Positions 33,285-41,645 of a DNA stretch of 64,000 bases are shown here, piece by piece. Below the pieces are notes generated by a model, which saw only the letters and a list, made by a program, of their open reading frames with translations, had not been told where the DNA came from and did not search any database. Within the stretch, counting starts at the first letter, position 1, and each line of letters begins with the position of its first letter. Position numbers and translations under genes: made by a program. This DNA comes from Oxalobacteraceae bacterium UBA6704 (GTDB taxonomy: Bacteria > Pseudomonadota > Gammaproteobacteria > Burkholderiales > Burkholderiaceae_D): contig DKJA01000018.1 in the NCBI GenBank assembly GCA_002454505.1, positions 16,237 to 80,236 of the forward strand. Reading direction: 5' to 3'.

Positions 33285-33755
33285 ATGGAAACGCACAAGT
33301 TCGATACCCGGGCAAGCTTCCAGGCCGCTCTCGACGACTGCTTTGCCCGCGCCCGGCTGACGCTGCGCTGCTTCGATCCGGATTTTGCCACCTGGGAACT
33401 GGGCAGCACCCGCAACGACACCCTGCTGCGGGCCTTCCTGCGACAGGGCGGCCGGTTCCAACTGGTCGCCCACGGCACCGCCCGCCTCGAGCGGGACGCG
33501 CCCCGCTTCCTGCGCCTGCTCCAGGATTATGCCCATGCCATCGAGTGCCGGGTGACCAACCGTTCACTGCGCCACCTGACCGATTCTTTCTGCATCGCCG
33601 ACGAGCGCGATCTCGTGCGGCGCTATCACAGCGATTTTTTCCGCGGGGAAGCAGAAATTGATGCGCCTTCGTCAACCCAATCCGCGTTGGAGCGTTATAC
33701 CGCTATCTGGGCCGAAACAAACCCTGGTTTGCATGCAAATGTTACTGGATTGTAA
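33285..33755 (+). CDS. Uncharacterised protein downstream of roxA (PLD-like half domain)
   Basis: The 156-residue protein has no signal peptide. Its pattern (an N-terminal helix, LRCFDPDFATWELG, then FLRQGGRFQLVAHGTARLERDAPRFLRLLQDY and ITNRSLRHLTDSF-like HLTDSFCIADERDLVRRYH) resembles one half of a phospholipase-D-like or DUF7931 fold. The HxK motif is not complete, so no catalytic claim is made. A ribosome site (AGGAG at 33272) precedes the ATG. It lies 32 bases after roxA and probably shares its transcript. Confidence 0.6.
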   Translation: METHKFDTRASFQAALDDCFARARLTLRCFDPDFATWELGSTRNDTLLRAFLRQGGRFQLVAHGTARLERDAPRFLRLLQDYAHAIECRVTNRSLRHLTDSFCIADERDLVRRYHSDFFRGEAEIDAPSSTQSALERYTAIWAETNPGLHANVTGL

Positions 33756-33881
33756 GCAATAAATCGGTACAATTTGCTTGTTCGACAGGTAAGTCGGTAC
33801 GGGTGCGAAAGCGTGCAGCACTGGCCGTTCCGCAAACATTGTGATTACGCAAAATAGTTGCGAAATCATCTTGTGTTGCTA

Positions 33882-33908
33882 TTGCGACGCACCAAGAATC
33901 GCTATAAT
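33882..33908 (+). promoter_or_regulatory. Candidate promoter for the alanine-rich lipoprotein
   Basis: TATAAT (33903-33908) is a perfect -10 in an AT-rich intergenic patch. TTGCGA (33882-33887) is a possible -35, though the 15-bp spacing is short. The leader to the lipoprotein ATG would be about 130 bases and includes palindromic AT-rich DNA. Confidence 0.45.
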
Positions 33909-34043
33909 ATTCGGTTAGGAAGTTTCCGTTGTCTAGGGCACCTTATGGTCCGCAAGACCACGAAACGCCCTCTTGAGCGATAATTACCGGTAATTATTCA
34001 TCGCAACAATGTTATTATTCTGTGAATTAATTAAGGAAAACAA

Positions 34044-34313
34044 ATGAAAAAATCCCTGCTGATCGCCTCCCTGCTGGCTGTTGCTCTGGCTGCTTGCTCG
34101 AAAAAAGAAGAAGCGCCTGTCGCTCCAGTGGCAACCCCAGAAGTCGCTGCTCCAGCTGCTGACGCTACCGCTCCTGTCGTGGCTCCTGCTGCTGACGCAG
34201 CTGCTCCAGCTGCTGACGCTGCCGCTGCTGCTGCTTCGGACGCTGCTGCTGCCGCTTCCTCCGCTGCTTCCGCAGCATCGTCGGCTGCTGACGCTGCCTC
34301 CGCTGCCAAGTAA
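34044..34313 (+). CDS. Small alanine-rich lipoprotein
   Basis: The 89-residue precursor has a lipoprotein signal peptide (LAVALAAC, lipidated Cys18), followed by SKKEE and a low-complexity body of Ala, Pro, Asp, Ser and Val (repeats of AADA, AAAASDA and ASSAASAAS). It has no globular domain; the Ala-rich body would form a helix or an extended spacer between outer membrane and periplasm or wall, as small entericidin- or Lpp-like lipoproteins do. AAGGAAA precedes the ATG, a strong -10 lies upstream and a clear terminator follows, so it is a monocistronic, probably highly expressed gene. Codons are strongly biased to GCT and CTG. Confidence 0.85.
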   Translation: MKKSLLIASLLAVALAACSKKEEAPVAPVATPEVAAPAADATAPVVAPAADAAAPAADAAAAAASDAAAAASSAASAASSAADAASAAK

Positions 34314-34355
34314 TCAGCCTGGACGAACGCCGTCTCCGGACGGCATTCGAACGAC

Positions 34356-34382
34356 AAACCGCCCCTCGGGGCGGTTTTGTTT
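34356..34382 (+). terminator. Rho-independent terminator of the lipoprotein gene
   Basis: A GC-rich stem AACCGCCCC (34357-34365) pairs with GGGGCGGTT (34368-34376) and is followed by a T-rich run. A second small hairpin (CCGTCTCCGGACGG) lies just upstream. Confidence 0.85.
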
Positions 34383-34405
34383 TGGGCGCGGGGTTTATCG
34401 CAGGA

Positions 34406-35044
34406 TTAATACGCCACCGTGAAGCGCGCCCGGCTGTGCGCCGCGCGCTCGGCTTCGTCGAGCATCGCCACCGCGTAGTCCTGCAGCGAGATCCGGCTGT
34501 CGCCCGCTGCATCGACCAGCAGCTGATCCGTACCCAGCTGGAACTTGCCGGTACGCTCGCCCGGTTCGATGTGGGCCGCCGGACTCAGCATCGTCCAGTC
34601 CAGCCCGGGCTCGGCCTGCAGCAGCTTCAATGCCTGGCGGGCGCCTTCCGCCGTGGCTTTCCACTGCGCCGGAAACGCGGGCGTATCGACCAGTTGCACG
34701 CCCGGTGCCACTTCCAGGCTGCCGGCACCGCCGACCACCAGTAAACGCGGTACGCGTGCCGCCTTCGCCGCGGCGATCACCGTCTCGATGCCGCGTACGT
34801 AGTAGCCGTAGACATCCTGCTGGGCATGACCGCTGAACGCGCTGATCACGACGTCCATCTCGGTTAGTTGCAATTCGAGGGAGGCCGCATCCTGCACGTC
34901 GACCTTGACGGCATGCACACGCTCGCCGGCAGGCACTTTCTCCGGATGGGAAACGAGCGCTTTGACTTCGTGGCCGCGCGCGACGGCTTCGGCCAGCAAT
35001 ACGGAACCGATATAACCGGTGGCACCGATGAGGGCAATCTTCAT
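34406..35044 (-). CDS. NAD(P)-binding reductase of the atypical SDR family (YwnB-like)
   Basis: This 212-residue Rossmann protein has an N-terminal IALIGATGYIGSVLLAEA nucleotide motif and SAFSGHAQQDVYGYYVRGIE, VPRLLVVGGAGSLEV and WTMLSPAAHIEPGERTG further on. It fits the small NAD(P)H-dependent oxidoreductases near YwnB or BVR-B. The start at 35044 is preferred over an ATG five codons earlier because AAAGGAA then forms its ribosome site. It is transcribed divergently from a LysR-type regulator, which probably controls it; substrate unknown. Confidence 0.85.
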   Translation of the reverse strand: MKIALIGATGYIGSVLLAEAVARGHEVKALVSHPEKVPAGERVHAVKVDVQDAASLELQLTEMDVVISAFSGHAQQDVYGYYVRGIETVIAAAKAARVPRLLVVGGAGSLEVAPGVQLVDTPAFPAQWKATAEGARQALKLLQAEPGLDWTMLSPAAHIEPGERTGKFQLGTDQLLVDAAGDSRISLQDYAVAMLDEAERAAHSRARFTVAY

Positions 35045-35057
35045 GGCAATTCCTTTC

Positions 35058-35134
35058 ATTAATGAATTATGACTGGCACCAATGATCCTTGAATTGATTG
35101 CCTGAATAAACGGGTGGCGCCATAATTCATTAAT
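35058..35134. promoter_or_regulatory. Perfect 14-bp inverted repeat between reductase and LysR genes
   Basis: ATTAATGAATTATG (35058-35071) is repeated inverted as CATAATTCATTAAT (35121-35134), separated by 49 bases, in the gap between the two divergent genes. Two identical AT-rich half-sites are expected for a LysR-family tetramer bridging both promoters. The left half lies just ahead of the reductase start and the right half about 20 bases before the regulator's ATG. Confidence 0.7.
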
Positions 35135-35154
35135 CAGGATTTCTAATTAATGCG

Positions 35155-36066
35155 ATGGCGCTTCCGGGACAAATCGATCTGAACGATCTGCTGATCTTCA
35201 CGGCTGTCATCGAGGCGGGCGGCTTCTCGAAGGCGGCGCAACGGCTCGGCGTGGCGCCGGCCAAGGTCAGCCTGGAAGTGGCGCGACTGGAAACCCGGCT
35301 CGGTGCCGCGCTGTTCACGCGAACCACGCGCCGCGTCGTGCCCACCGAGGCAGGCCAGGCGCTGCATGACAGCTGCGCGCCGCTGCTGCTGCAACTGCGC
35401 GCGGCGGTGGACGACGTGCATTCCTCCGCAACCGAGCTGACCGGCAGCCTGCGCATCACGGCGCCGACCGATCTGGGCGCGCAATCGGTGGCGCCGGCCC
35501 TGGCCAGCTTTGCGGCGCTGCATCCGGCGCTGGCCATCGACCTGCGCACGGGCGACCGTATTGCCGACCTCGTCGGCGAAGGCATCGACGTGGCGATCCG
35601 CATGGGCTGGCTGCGCGACTCGTCGCAGCGGGCCGTCAAGCTGGCGGAATTCGATCAGTACATGGTGGCCGCGCCGGCATATCTGCGTCGGGTTGGCATG
35701 CCGGAAACACCGGATGAGCTGGCCGCGCTGGAGTGGATCGCGCTGACGCGGCTGCCCGCGCCGCTGACGTGGAAACTGACCGCGCCGGACGGCACCGCCC
35801 ACACGCTGCAATTGCGCGCGCGGCTGCGTACCGACTCGGCCGACGCGCTGCGGGCGATGGTGAAGCATGGCGCCGGCGTCACCATCCTGCACCAGTACGC
35901 CGTGCAGTCCGACCTGCGCTCGGGCGACCTTGTGCAGCTGCTGCCCGGCTGGACACTGCCCACGGGCGGCACCTACGCCGTCTTCCCGCCCGGCCGCCAC
36001 GTGCCGCGCAAGGTGCATGCGTTCGTGGCGTTCTACCGGGAATGGCTGGAAAAGGAAAACCGGTGA
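35155..36066 (+). CDS. LysR-family transcriptional regulator
   Basis: The 303-residue regulator has a winged helix-turn-helix at about 10-65 (DLLIFTAVIEAGGFSKAAQRLGV, then ALFTRTTRRVVPTEAG) and a periplasmic-binding-like effector domain from about 90. It is divergent from the reductase gene with a perfect inverted repeat between them, so it likely senses the reductase's substrate or product. The last codons run into a family A repeat (stop within ACCGGTGA), so the C-terminus may have been trimmed or replaced by the element. The effector is unknown. Confidence 0.92.
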   Translation: MALPGQIDLNDLLIFTAVIEAGGFSKAAQRLGVAPAKVSLEVARLETRLGAALFTRTTRRVVPTEAGQALHDSCAPLLLQLRAAVDDVHSSATELTGSLRITAPTDLGAQSVAPALASFAALHPALAIDLRTGDRIADLVGEGIDVAIRMGWLRDSSQRAVKLAEFDQYMVAAPAYLRRVGMPETPDELAALEWIALTRLPAPLTWKLTAPDGTAHTLQLRARLRTDSADALRAMVKHGAGVTILHQYAVQSDLRSGDLVQLLPGWTLPTGGTYAVFPPGRHVPRKVHAFVAFYREWLEKENR

Positions 36067-36070
36067 CGGA

Positions 36071-36136
36071 AAAACCGGTGACAGGCTCCATTTTTCGGGA
36101 AATATTTCTCCGAAAATGGTGCCTGTCACCGGTTTT
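36071..36136. repeat. Family A inverted-repeat element, copy 1
   Basis: A 66-bp near-palindrome: left arm AAAACCGGTGACAGGCTCC... (36071-36098) and right arm ...GGTGCCTGTCACCGGTTTT (36110-36136), differing by one base and one indel, around an AT-rich centre. A partial direct copy of the left edge (ACCGGTGACGG) precedes it and contains the LysR stop. The same element occurs at 46076. It can fold as a strong hairpin in RNA and may act as a bidirectional terminator. Confidence 0.85.
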
Positions 36137-36170
36137 AGGTGTGGCGACCGCTGCTATCCAGGCGGCGTAA

Positions 36171-36197
36171 AAAAAACCGGCCAGCGGCCGGTTTTTT
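36171..36197 (-). terminator. Terminator downstream of bamC
   Basis: AAACCGGCC (36174-36182) pairs with GGCCGGTTT (36186-36194), with runs of A and T on both sides, so it works for minus-strand bamC and perhaps in both directions. Confidence 0.8.
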
Positions 36198-36211
36198 TGT
36201 GCGGAACCGAA

Positions 36212-37390
36212 TTACTTCAGCTCGTCCTGCAGCAAGGTGAGGATCTTCTCGCCGGTTGGCGTGGTATCCGGCTCGGCCTTGTTGTTCTGCACCGTGACTT
36301 CGCTGCTGTTGCCGGTCGGCGCAGCCTTGACGATGATGCGGTAGCGTTGCGCTTCCTTGTCCGCTTCCGACGAGCCCCAGCTGAACAGGCGGCTGAAGAA
36401 GCCTTTCTTCTCGACCTGGTCGGCCACGTAGCGCACGAAGTAGATGCCCTGCACGCGGTCGCGGTCTTCCACGGTGAAGCCGGCGCGGTCCAGCGCCAGG
36501 CCCACGCGGCGCCACGAGCGGTCGAAGCCTTCGTCCGTCTCGACGTGGCGGGTGGCGCCCTCGCCTTTCAGGAACGCATGCAGCGGCTGCACGATCGCGT
36601 TGTCGACGGCCGTACGGGCCGCGGTTTCTTCCGTGCCGCCCAGCTTGGTCAGCAGGCGGGCCAGGAACACGGCTTCCAGGTTCGGGTCGGAAGGACGCGG
36701 CATCCACTGCACCACTTCCTTGTCCGTGCCGCGCGCCACTTCCTCGGCGCCGCGGTGGCTGATGTAGATCTCCGTGGTGCCGTCGGCATTGCGTTCGACG
36801 CGGGTGCGGAACTTGTCGCGCTCGCCGGACGAATAAGCCGAGTCGAACACCTTGCCGATGGTGCGGCGGATGATGTCCTGCGGGATCTTCGCGCGGTTTT
36901 CGTTCCACTCGGTTTCCATCACGCCGGCGGTGGCGTTGTCCAGCGCCAGCGTGAAGCCGGACTCTTCCCAGAACGTTTTCAGCTGCGGCCACAGCACGTC
37001 GGCCGGCTGCTTGACGACCAGCCAGCGCTGGTTGCCGGCGCGCTCGACGCGCACCTTGTCGTTGCCGGTGCTGGCCACTTCGTTGCCGACTGGCGCGGCA
37101 ACCGCCGGGCCCGTGCCTGCCGCTGCACCAGCCTGGCCGGCGCGTTGCGCGGCGTAACCGGATGCCGTCGCGACACCGCTGTTATTCGTGTCGGGCAGCG
37201 CGTAGCGGTTGTCTTTCTGCAGCTGGGTCAGGTCGGGCGGCACGTCCAGCGTGCTTGCCTTCTTGGCCGACTTGTAGTCCACCGTGGTCTTGCCGACGAC
37301 CGACTCGACCATGCCGCAGCCGGTCAGGCTGAGCATCAGGGCGCCGAGCACGAGGCCGCTTTGCGGAGAGAGAGAAGCTTTCTTTGTCAT
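36212..37390 (-). CDS. bamC: Outer-membrane protein assembly factor BamC
   Basis: The 392-residue lipoprotein is a subunit of the BAM complex that folds outer-membrane proteins. The signal peptide ends in a lipobox (LSLTGC, Cys25), and an unstructured segment with YKSAKKASTLDVPPDLTQL follows, the region that in E. coli BamC binds BamD. Two helix-grip domains come next (from about 110 and about 255). A variable Ala/Gly linker near 80-100 is the only loose part. It lies 75 bases downstream of dapA, the usual neighbour, and ends at a strong terminator. Confidence 0.9.
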   Translation of the reverse strand: MTKKASLSPQSGLVLGALMLSLTGCGMVESVVGKTTVDYKSAKKASTLDVPPDLTQLQKDNRYALPDTNNSGVATASGYAAQRAGQAGAAAGTGPAVAAPVGNEVASTGNDKVRVERAGNQRWLVVKQPADVLWPQLKTFWEESGFTLALDNATAGVMETEWNENRAKIPQDIIRRTIGKVFDSAYSSGERDKFRTRVERNADGTTEIYISHRGAEEVARGTDKEVVQWMPRPSDPNLEAVFLARLLTKLGGTEETAARTAVDNAIVQPLHAFLKGEGATRHVETDEGFDRSWRRVGLALDRAGFTVEDRDRVQGIYFVRYVADQVEKKGFFSRLFSWGSSEADKEAQRYRIIVKAAPTGNSSEVTVQNNKAEPDTTPTGEKILTLLQDELK

Positions 37391-37465
37391 GTGGTAACTG
37401 AAGTAAACGCTGAAGAAAACAGCTGGGTTGAACCCGCGTCAGTTCGCACGGACGCGGTCCGGGCT

Positions 37466-38344
37466 TTAGGCCAGCACGCCGGCATCGGCCAGCGCGGTGC
37501 GCACGACCTGATGGCATTGTGCTGCAAGGGGAACGAGCGGCAGGCGGATGCCGGCCGGGATCCGTTTCATTTCCGCCAGTGCCCATTTGACGGGAACCGG
37601 GTTCGGCTCCACGAACAATTGCTGGTGCAGCGGGAAGACCTTGTTGTTGATCTCGATGGCGGTGGCGATGTCGCCGGCCATGGCGGCGGTGCACAGCTCG
37701 GACATCGCGCGCGGCGCCACGTTGGCGGTCACGGAAATATTGCCCTTGCCGCCGGCCAGCATCAGCGCCATCGCGGTGGGATCGTCGCCGGAGTACACGG
37801 CGAAATCGGCCGGCACCTGGCGCAGCAGGTCGAGGCCGCGGCCGATATTGCCGGTGGCATCCTTGATGCCGACGATGTTCGGAATGGCGGCCAGGCGCAA
37901 CGTCGTCTCGGTGGACATGTCGGCGACAGTACGGCCGGGCACGTTGTACAGGATCACCGGCAGGTCGACCGCTTCGGCGATCGCCTTGAAGTGCTGGTAC
38001 ATGCCTTCCTGGGTGGGACGGTTGTAGTAAGGCACCACCTGCAGCGTGGCATCGGCGCCTGCTTCCTTGGCGTAGCGGGTCAGCGTGATCGCTTCCGCCG
38101 TCGAGTTGCCGCCGCTGCCCGCGATGACGGGAATGCGGCCGGCCACGCGGTCGACGCAGGCCTTGATCAGTGCACAGTGTTCGTCCACGGTAACCGTGGC
38201 CGATTCGCCCGTCGTGCCGACGATGACGATGCCATGCGTGCCCTCGGCAATGTGCCAGTCGATGAGGTCGTTCAGGCTGGCGTAGTCCAGGCTGCCGTCC
38301 TCGTTCATCGGGGTCACGATTGCAACAATGCTGCCCTTAATCAT
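37466..38344 (-). CDS. dapA: 4-hydroxy-tetrahydrodipicolinate synthase
   Basis: This 292-residue TIM barrel condenses pyruvate with aspartate semialdehyde, the first committed step to diaminopimelate and lysine. Visible are GTTGESATVTVDEH (substrate loop), YYNRPTQEGMYQHF (catalytic Tyr), YNVPGRT and the Schiff-base lysine in VGIKDATG. Cytoplasmic, usually tetrameric. It is followed by bamC in the order common to betaproteobacteria. Confidence 0.97.
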   Translation of the reverse strand: MIKGSIVAIVTPMNEDGSLDYASLNDLIDWHIAEGTHGIVIVGTTGESATVTVDEHCALIKACVDRVAGRIPVIAGSGGNSTAEAITLTRYAKEAGADATLQVVPYYNRPTQEGMYQHFKAIAEAVDLPVILYNVPGRTVADMSTETTLRLAAIPNIVGIKDATGNIGRGLDLLRQVPADFAVYSGDDPTAMALMLAGGKGNISVTANVAPRAMSELCTAAMAGDIATAIEINNKVFPLHQQLFVEPNPVPVKWALAEMKRIPAGIRLPLVPLAAQCHQVVRTALADAGVLA

Positions 38345-38444
38345 AATTAAACCAATTGCAAAAAGATTTAAAACGTCGATTGTAGACGATAGGCCGTGCC
38401 AGTGGTGTATTTCGCACTGGAATCAAGCCTCGAATCCACCCGGT

Positions 38445-39014
38445 TCAGGCCGCGTCGCAGCACAGCAGTGCGGCTTCGCGGGGGAACTCCGGCTTCACGG
38501 CGACGATGCGCTGAAGCATCTTCTGGCGGGCCGGCGTTTCCCTGCTGTCATTAACGATGCCGTCCTCGAATGCGATGACACGCAGGCCCTGCGCGCCGGC
38601 CAGCGCCAGCAGTTCGCCCTGTTTCAGCAGGAAATCCGGGTTACTTGGCTTGCCGAACGCGGCATTGCCGTCGGCGAAGGTTTCATAGATCAGCACGCCG
38701 TTGGCGGCCAGGCTGCCGATCATGTCCGCCAGCAGCGGGCGGTGCAGGTAGTTCGTCACGACGATGCCGGCAAAGCGCCCTGTCCCGAACGGCCAGGCCG
38801 CGCCGTCCGCCTCGAGGTCGATCTGGCTCGTGACGATGCCGGGCCCGGCGGCGGCGGCCAGCGCCTCCGGGTTGCCGTCGACGGCCACCACGGCATGGCC
38901 CAGCGTCACCAGGTGCCGCGCATGGCGGCCCGTGCCGCAGGCCAGGTCCAGCACTTCGCCGTTCGGGATCACGGGTGCGAAGCGCTGCACCCAGGGGGAA
39001 ATTTCATCGTTCAT
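38445..39014 (-). CDS. Class I SAM-dependent methyltransferase (TehB-like)
   Basis: The 189-residue protein has motif I VLDLACGTGRHARHL at about 21-35, an acidic ribose-binding residue after AVDGNPEA, and the later FAGIVVTNYLHRPLL (motif IV region). This is a small stand-alone methyltransferase resembling TehB/Methyltransf_25 proteins. The substrate is unknown. Its start is 15 bases from the trpS stop, so the two genes are co-transcribed. Confidence 0.85.
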   Translation of the reverse strand: MNDEISPWVQRFAPVIPNGEVLDLACGTGRHARHLVTLGHAVVAVDGNPEALAAAAGPGIVTSQIDLEADGAAWPFGTGRFAGIVVTNYLHRPLLADMIGSLAANGVLIYETFADGNAAFGKPSNPDFLLKQGELLALAGAQGLRVIAFEDGIVNDSRETPARQKMLQRIVAVKPEFPREAALLCCDAA

Positions 39015-39029
39015 GGTTTACTCGCGTCT

Positions 39030-40232
39030 TTACGTATAACTGAGGCCCATTGCCTCGCGCACATCGCGCATGGTTTCCTGTGCCAGCTTGCGGGCCGTGT
39101 CGTTGCCATCGGCCACGATGGCCCGCACCAGCGACGGATCGTCCAGATAAGGCTGGGCCCGCTCGTGCATCGGTTCCTGTTCGGCCACGATCGCATCGAT
39201 CACCGGCTGCTTGCATTCGATGCAGCCGATGCCCGCCGACCGGCAGCCCTTCTGCACCCATTCCTGCGTGGAGGCATCGGAATACACCTGGTGGAACTGC
39301 CAGACGGGGCATTTCGCCGGTTCGCCCGCATCGGTGCGCCGCACGCGCGCCGGATCGGTGGGCATCGTGCGGATCTTGTGCGTCACCTGTTCCTTGTCGT
39401 CGCGCAGCGCGATCGCGTTGCCGTAGCTCTTGGACATCTTGCGGCCGTCCAGCCCCGGCAGCCGCGCCGCGGCCGTCAGCTGCGCCCGCGGTTCGACGAG
39501 GATCAGCTTGCGGCTGCCTTCCAGGTAGCCGAACAGCCGCTCGCGGTCGATCATCGACAGGCTGCCCGCGTCGTCCAGCATGGCGCGGGCCTGGGCCAGC
39601 GCGGCATCGTCGCCGTCCTGCTGGTAGCCGGTGCGCAGTTCGTTGTAGAGCCGGGCGCGCTTGCTGCCCAGCTTCTTCACCGCATCCTGCGCCTTCTTCT
39701 CGAAGCCGGGCTCCTTGCCGTACAGGCGTTTGAAGCGGCGCGCCAGCTCGCGCATCATTTCGATGTGCGGCACCTGGTCCTCGCCCACCGGCACGGTGCT
39801 GGCCCGGTAGATCAGCACGTCGGCCGCCTGCAGCAGCGGATAGCCGAGGAAGCCGTAGGTCGACAGTTCCTTGCCGGCCAGGTTGTCGATCTGGTCGCGG
39901 TAGGTGGGCACCCGCTCCAGCCAGCCCAGCGGCGTGGCCATGGACAGCAGCAGGTGCAGCTCGGCATGCTCCGGCACGCGCGACTGGATGAACAGCGTGG
40001 CCTGGGTGGGATCGACGCCGGCAGCCAGCCAGTCGACCAGCATGTCCCACGTGGCTTTCTCGATGATGCCTGGATCGTCGTAATGCGTCGTCAGCGCATG
40101 CCAGTCGGCCACGAAGAACAGGCACGGTTGCTCGGCCTGCATCGCGATCCAGTTCTTCAGCGCGCCATGGTAGTGCCCCAGGTGCATGCTCCCCGTGGGA
40201 CGCATGCCGGAGACGACGCGGTCGGGATACAT
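39030..40232 (-). CDS. trpS: Tryptophanyl-tRNA synthetase
   Basis: The 400-residue class I synthetase charges tRNA-Trp. The HIGH-type motif appears as TGSMHLGHYHGAL (residues 13-25) and the KMSKS motif as GRKMSKSYGNAI. It is longer than the 330-residue enterobacterial enzyme because of an insert near 290-350 carrying paired cysteines (KCPVWQF, KGCRSAGIGCIECK), a known feature of some bacterial TrpRS with an iron-sulfur or zinc site. It lies between the M50 protease and methyltransferase genes. Confidence 0.96.
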   Translation of the reverse strand: MYPDRVVSGMRPTGSMHLGHYHGALKNWIAMQAEQPCLFFVADWHALTTHYDDPGIIEKATWDMLVDWLAAGVDPTQATLFIQSRVPEHAELHLLLSMATPLGWLERVPTYRDQIDNLAGKELSTYGFLGYPLLQAADVLIYRASTVPVGEDQVPHIEMMRELARRFKRLYGKEPGFEKKAQDAVKKLGSKRARLYNELRTGYQQDGDDAALAQARAMLDDAGSLSMIDRERLFGYLEGSRKLILVEPRAQLTAAARLPGLDGRKMSKSYGNAIALRDDKEQVTHKIRTMPTDPARVRRTDAGEPAKCPVWQFHQVYSDASTQEWVQKGCRSAGIGCIECKQPVIDAIVAEQEPMHERAQPYLDDPSLVRAIVADGNDTARKLAQETMRDVREAMGLSYT

Positions 40233-40244
40233 GGCAGCGACAGG

Positions 40245-40916
40245 TCAGCCCAGCAGCATGCGGAACGGCCACGCCAGCAGCATGATGATGCTGATCACCG
40301 CACGCACCATCGTCAGCAGCACCGAGCTCAGCACGCCCGTGTACATCAGCACGATCAGCGCGATGAAGATGTAGGGCGTGAACCGCTCGATGCGCGCATA
40401 GCGCCGCGCCAGCTCCATCGGCAGCAGCGCCGTGACGATGCGGCCGCCGTCGAGGGGCGGCACGGGTATCAGGTTGAACGCGCACATCACCGCATTGACG
40501 ATCACGCCGGCCTGGGCCATCGTCGTCAGGAACGGTTCCGTCACGTTCAGCGCCTGCAGCAGCATGCCCCAGATGGCCCAGGCCAGGCCCATCGCCAGGT
40601 TGGCGGCCGGGCCGGCGGCCGCCACGAAGCCCATCTGTTTCTTCGGGTTGCGCAGCCGGCTGTAGTCGACGGGCACCGGCTTGGCATAGCCGAACGGCAT
40701 CTGGATCGTCAGGTACAGGATCAGCGGCAGGATCACCGTGCCGAACGGGTCGATGTGCTTGATCGGATTGGGCGTCAGGCGGCCCTGCTGCTCGGCAGTG
40801 TTGTCGCCGAAGTAACGGGCCACATAGCCATGGGACGCCTCGTGCAGCGAAATCGCGAACAGGACGGGAATCGCATACACGGCGACGGTCTGGATGGCTT
40901 GGTTGATATCGCTCAT
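40245..40916 (-). CDS. Site-2-type M50 membrane metalloprotease
   Basis: About 223 residues with five or six membrane helices. The zinc motif is HEASHG near residue 26, and the second metal site is NLIPVPPLDGG near 160. No PDZ domain, so it belongs to the short SpoIVFB/YwhC-like branch rather than RseP. It probably cleaves membrane proteins or signal peptides within the inner membrane. The ATG at 40916 is favoured; a TTG two codons earlier is possible. It lies 12 bases ahead of trpS. Confidence 0.87.
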   Translation of the reverse strand: MSDINQAIQTVAVYAIPVLFAISLHEASHGYVARYFGDNTAEQQGRLTPNPIKHIDPFGTVILPLILYLTIQMPFGYAKPVPVDYSRLRNPKKQMGFVAAAGPAANLAMGLAWAIWGMLLQALNVTEPFLTTMAQAGVIVNAVMCAFNLIPVPPLDGGRIVTALLPMELARRYARIERFTPYIFIALIVLMYTGVLSSVLLTMVRAVISIIMLLAWPFRMLLG

Positions 40917-41009
40917 GGGCAAAATTTTACCAGACCGCCGGGGGCGGCCCGGTGGGGCAAAAGAGGTGGGAAGGTAAAGATAGGCAAAGGTGCCCGGCGG
41001 CGCGGCGAA

Positions 41010-41633
41010 TTACAGGCCGACCGCGGCGGGATCGCCCCGGCCCAGCCGCACCAGCACCGGTTCGGCGCTGGTCAGGTCGACGACGGTGGTCATTTCCATG
41101 CTGCAGGCGCCGCCGTCGATGATCAGGTCCAGCTGCTTGCCGATGCGGTCGTTGATCTCGTCCGGATCGTTCAGCGGCTCCGTCTCGCCCGGCAAAATCA
41201 GCGTGGACGAGATCAGTGGCGCATCCAGCTCGCGCATCAGCAGTTCGGCGATCGGCGATTCCGGCACGCGCAGGCCGATGGTCTTGCGCGACGGGTGCGA
41301 CAGCCGCCGCGGCACTTCGCGCGTGGCTTCGAGGATGAACGTAAACGGCCCCGGCGTGACGGCCTTCAGCATGCGGAACTGCTGATTATCCACCCGCGCA
41401 TACACGCCGATCTCGGACAGGTCGCGGCACAGCAGCGCCAGGTGGTGCTTTTCGTCGATGCCGCGGATGCGGCGCAGCTTTTCGACTGCGTTCTTGTCGT
41501 CCACCTGGCATACCAGCGCGTAGCAGGAATCGGTGGGAATGGCGACGACGCCGCCGCCCTGGATGATCTGCGCCGCCTGCTTGATCAGGCGGGGCTGGGG
41601 ATTTTGCGGGTGGACCTGGAAGTATTGACTCAT
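41010..41633 (-). CDS. YrdC/Sua5 domain protein, YciO-like
   Basis: The 207-residue protein is a single YrdC fold: IIQGGGVVAIPTDSCYALVC at the N-terminus, KHHLALLCRDLSEIG in the middle and PLISSTLILPGE later. It resembles YciO, a paralogue of the TsaC/Sua5 enzyme that makes threonylcarbamoyl-AMP for tRNA t6A. Whether it is active in t6A synthesis or is a YciO-type protein with another role cannot be settled here. It is followed by the M50 protease gene. Confidence 0.87.
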   Translation of the reverse strand: MSQYFQVHPQNPQPRLIKQAAQIIQGGGVVAIPTDSCYALVCQVDDKNAVEKLRRIRGIDEKHHLALLCRDLSEIGVYARVDNQQFRMLKAVTPGPFTFILEATREVPRRLSHPSRKTIGLRVPESPIAELLMRELDAPLISSTLILPGETEPLNDPDEINDRIGKQLDLIIDGGACSMEMTTVVDLTSAEPVLVRLGRGDPAAVGL

Positions 41634-41645
41634 AGCCCTCGACTC

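Noticed and set aside
34030..34320. Plus-strand frames shifted in the Ala-rich lipoprotein (Leu- and Gln-rich translations)
   Set aside because: These are frame shadows of a low-complexity GCT-rich gene; only the frame with the lipobox and ribosome site is sensible.
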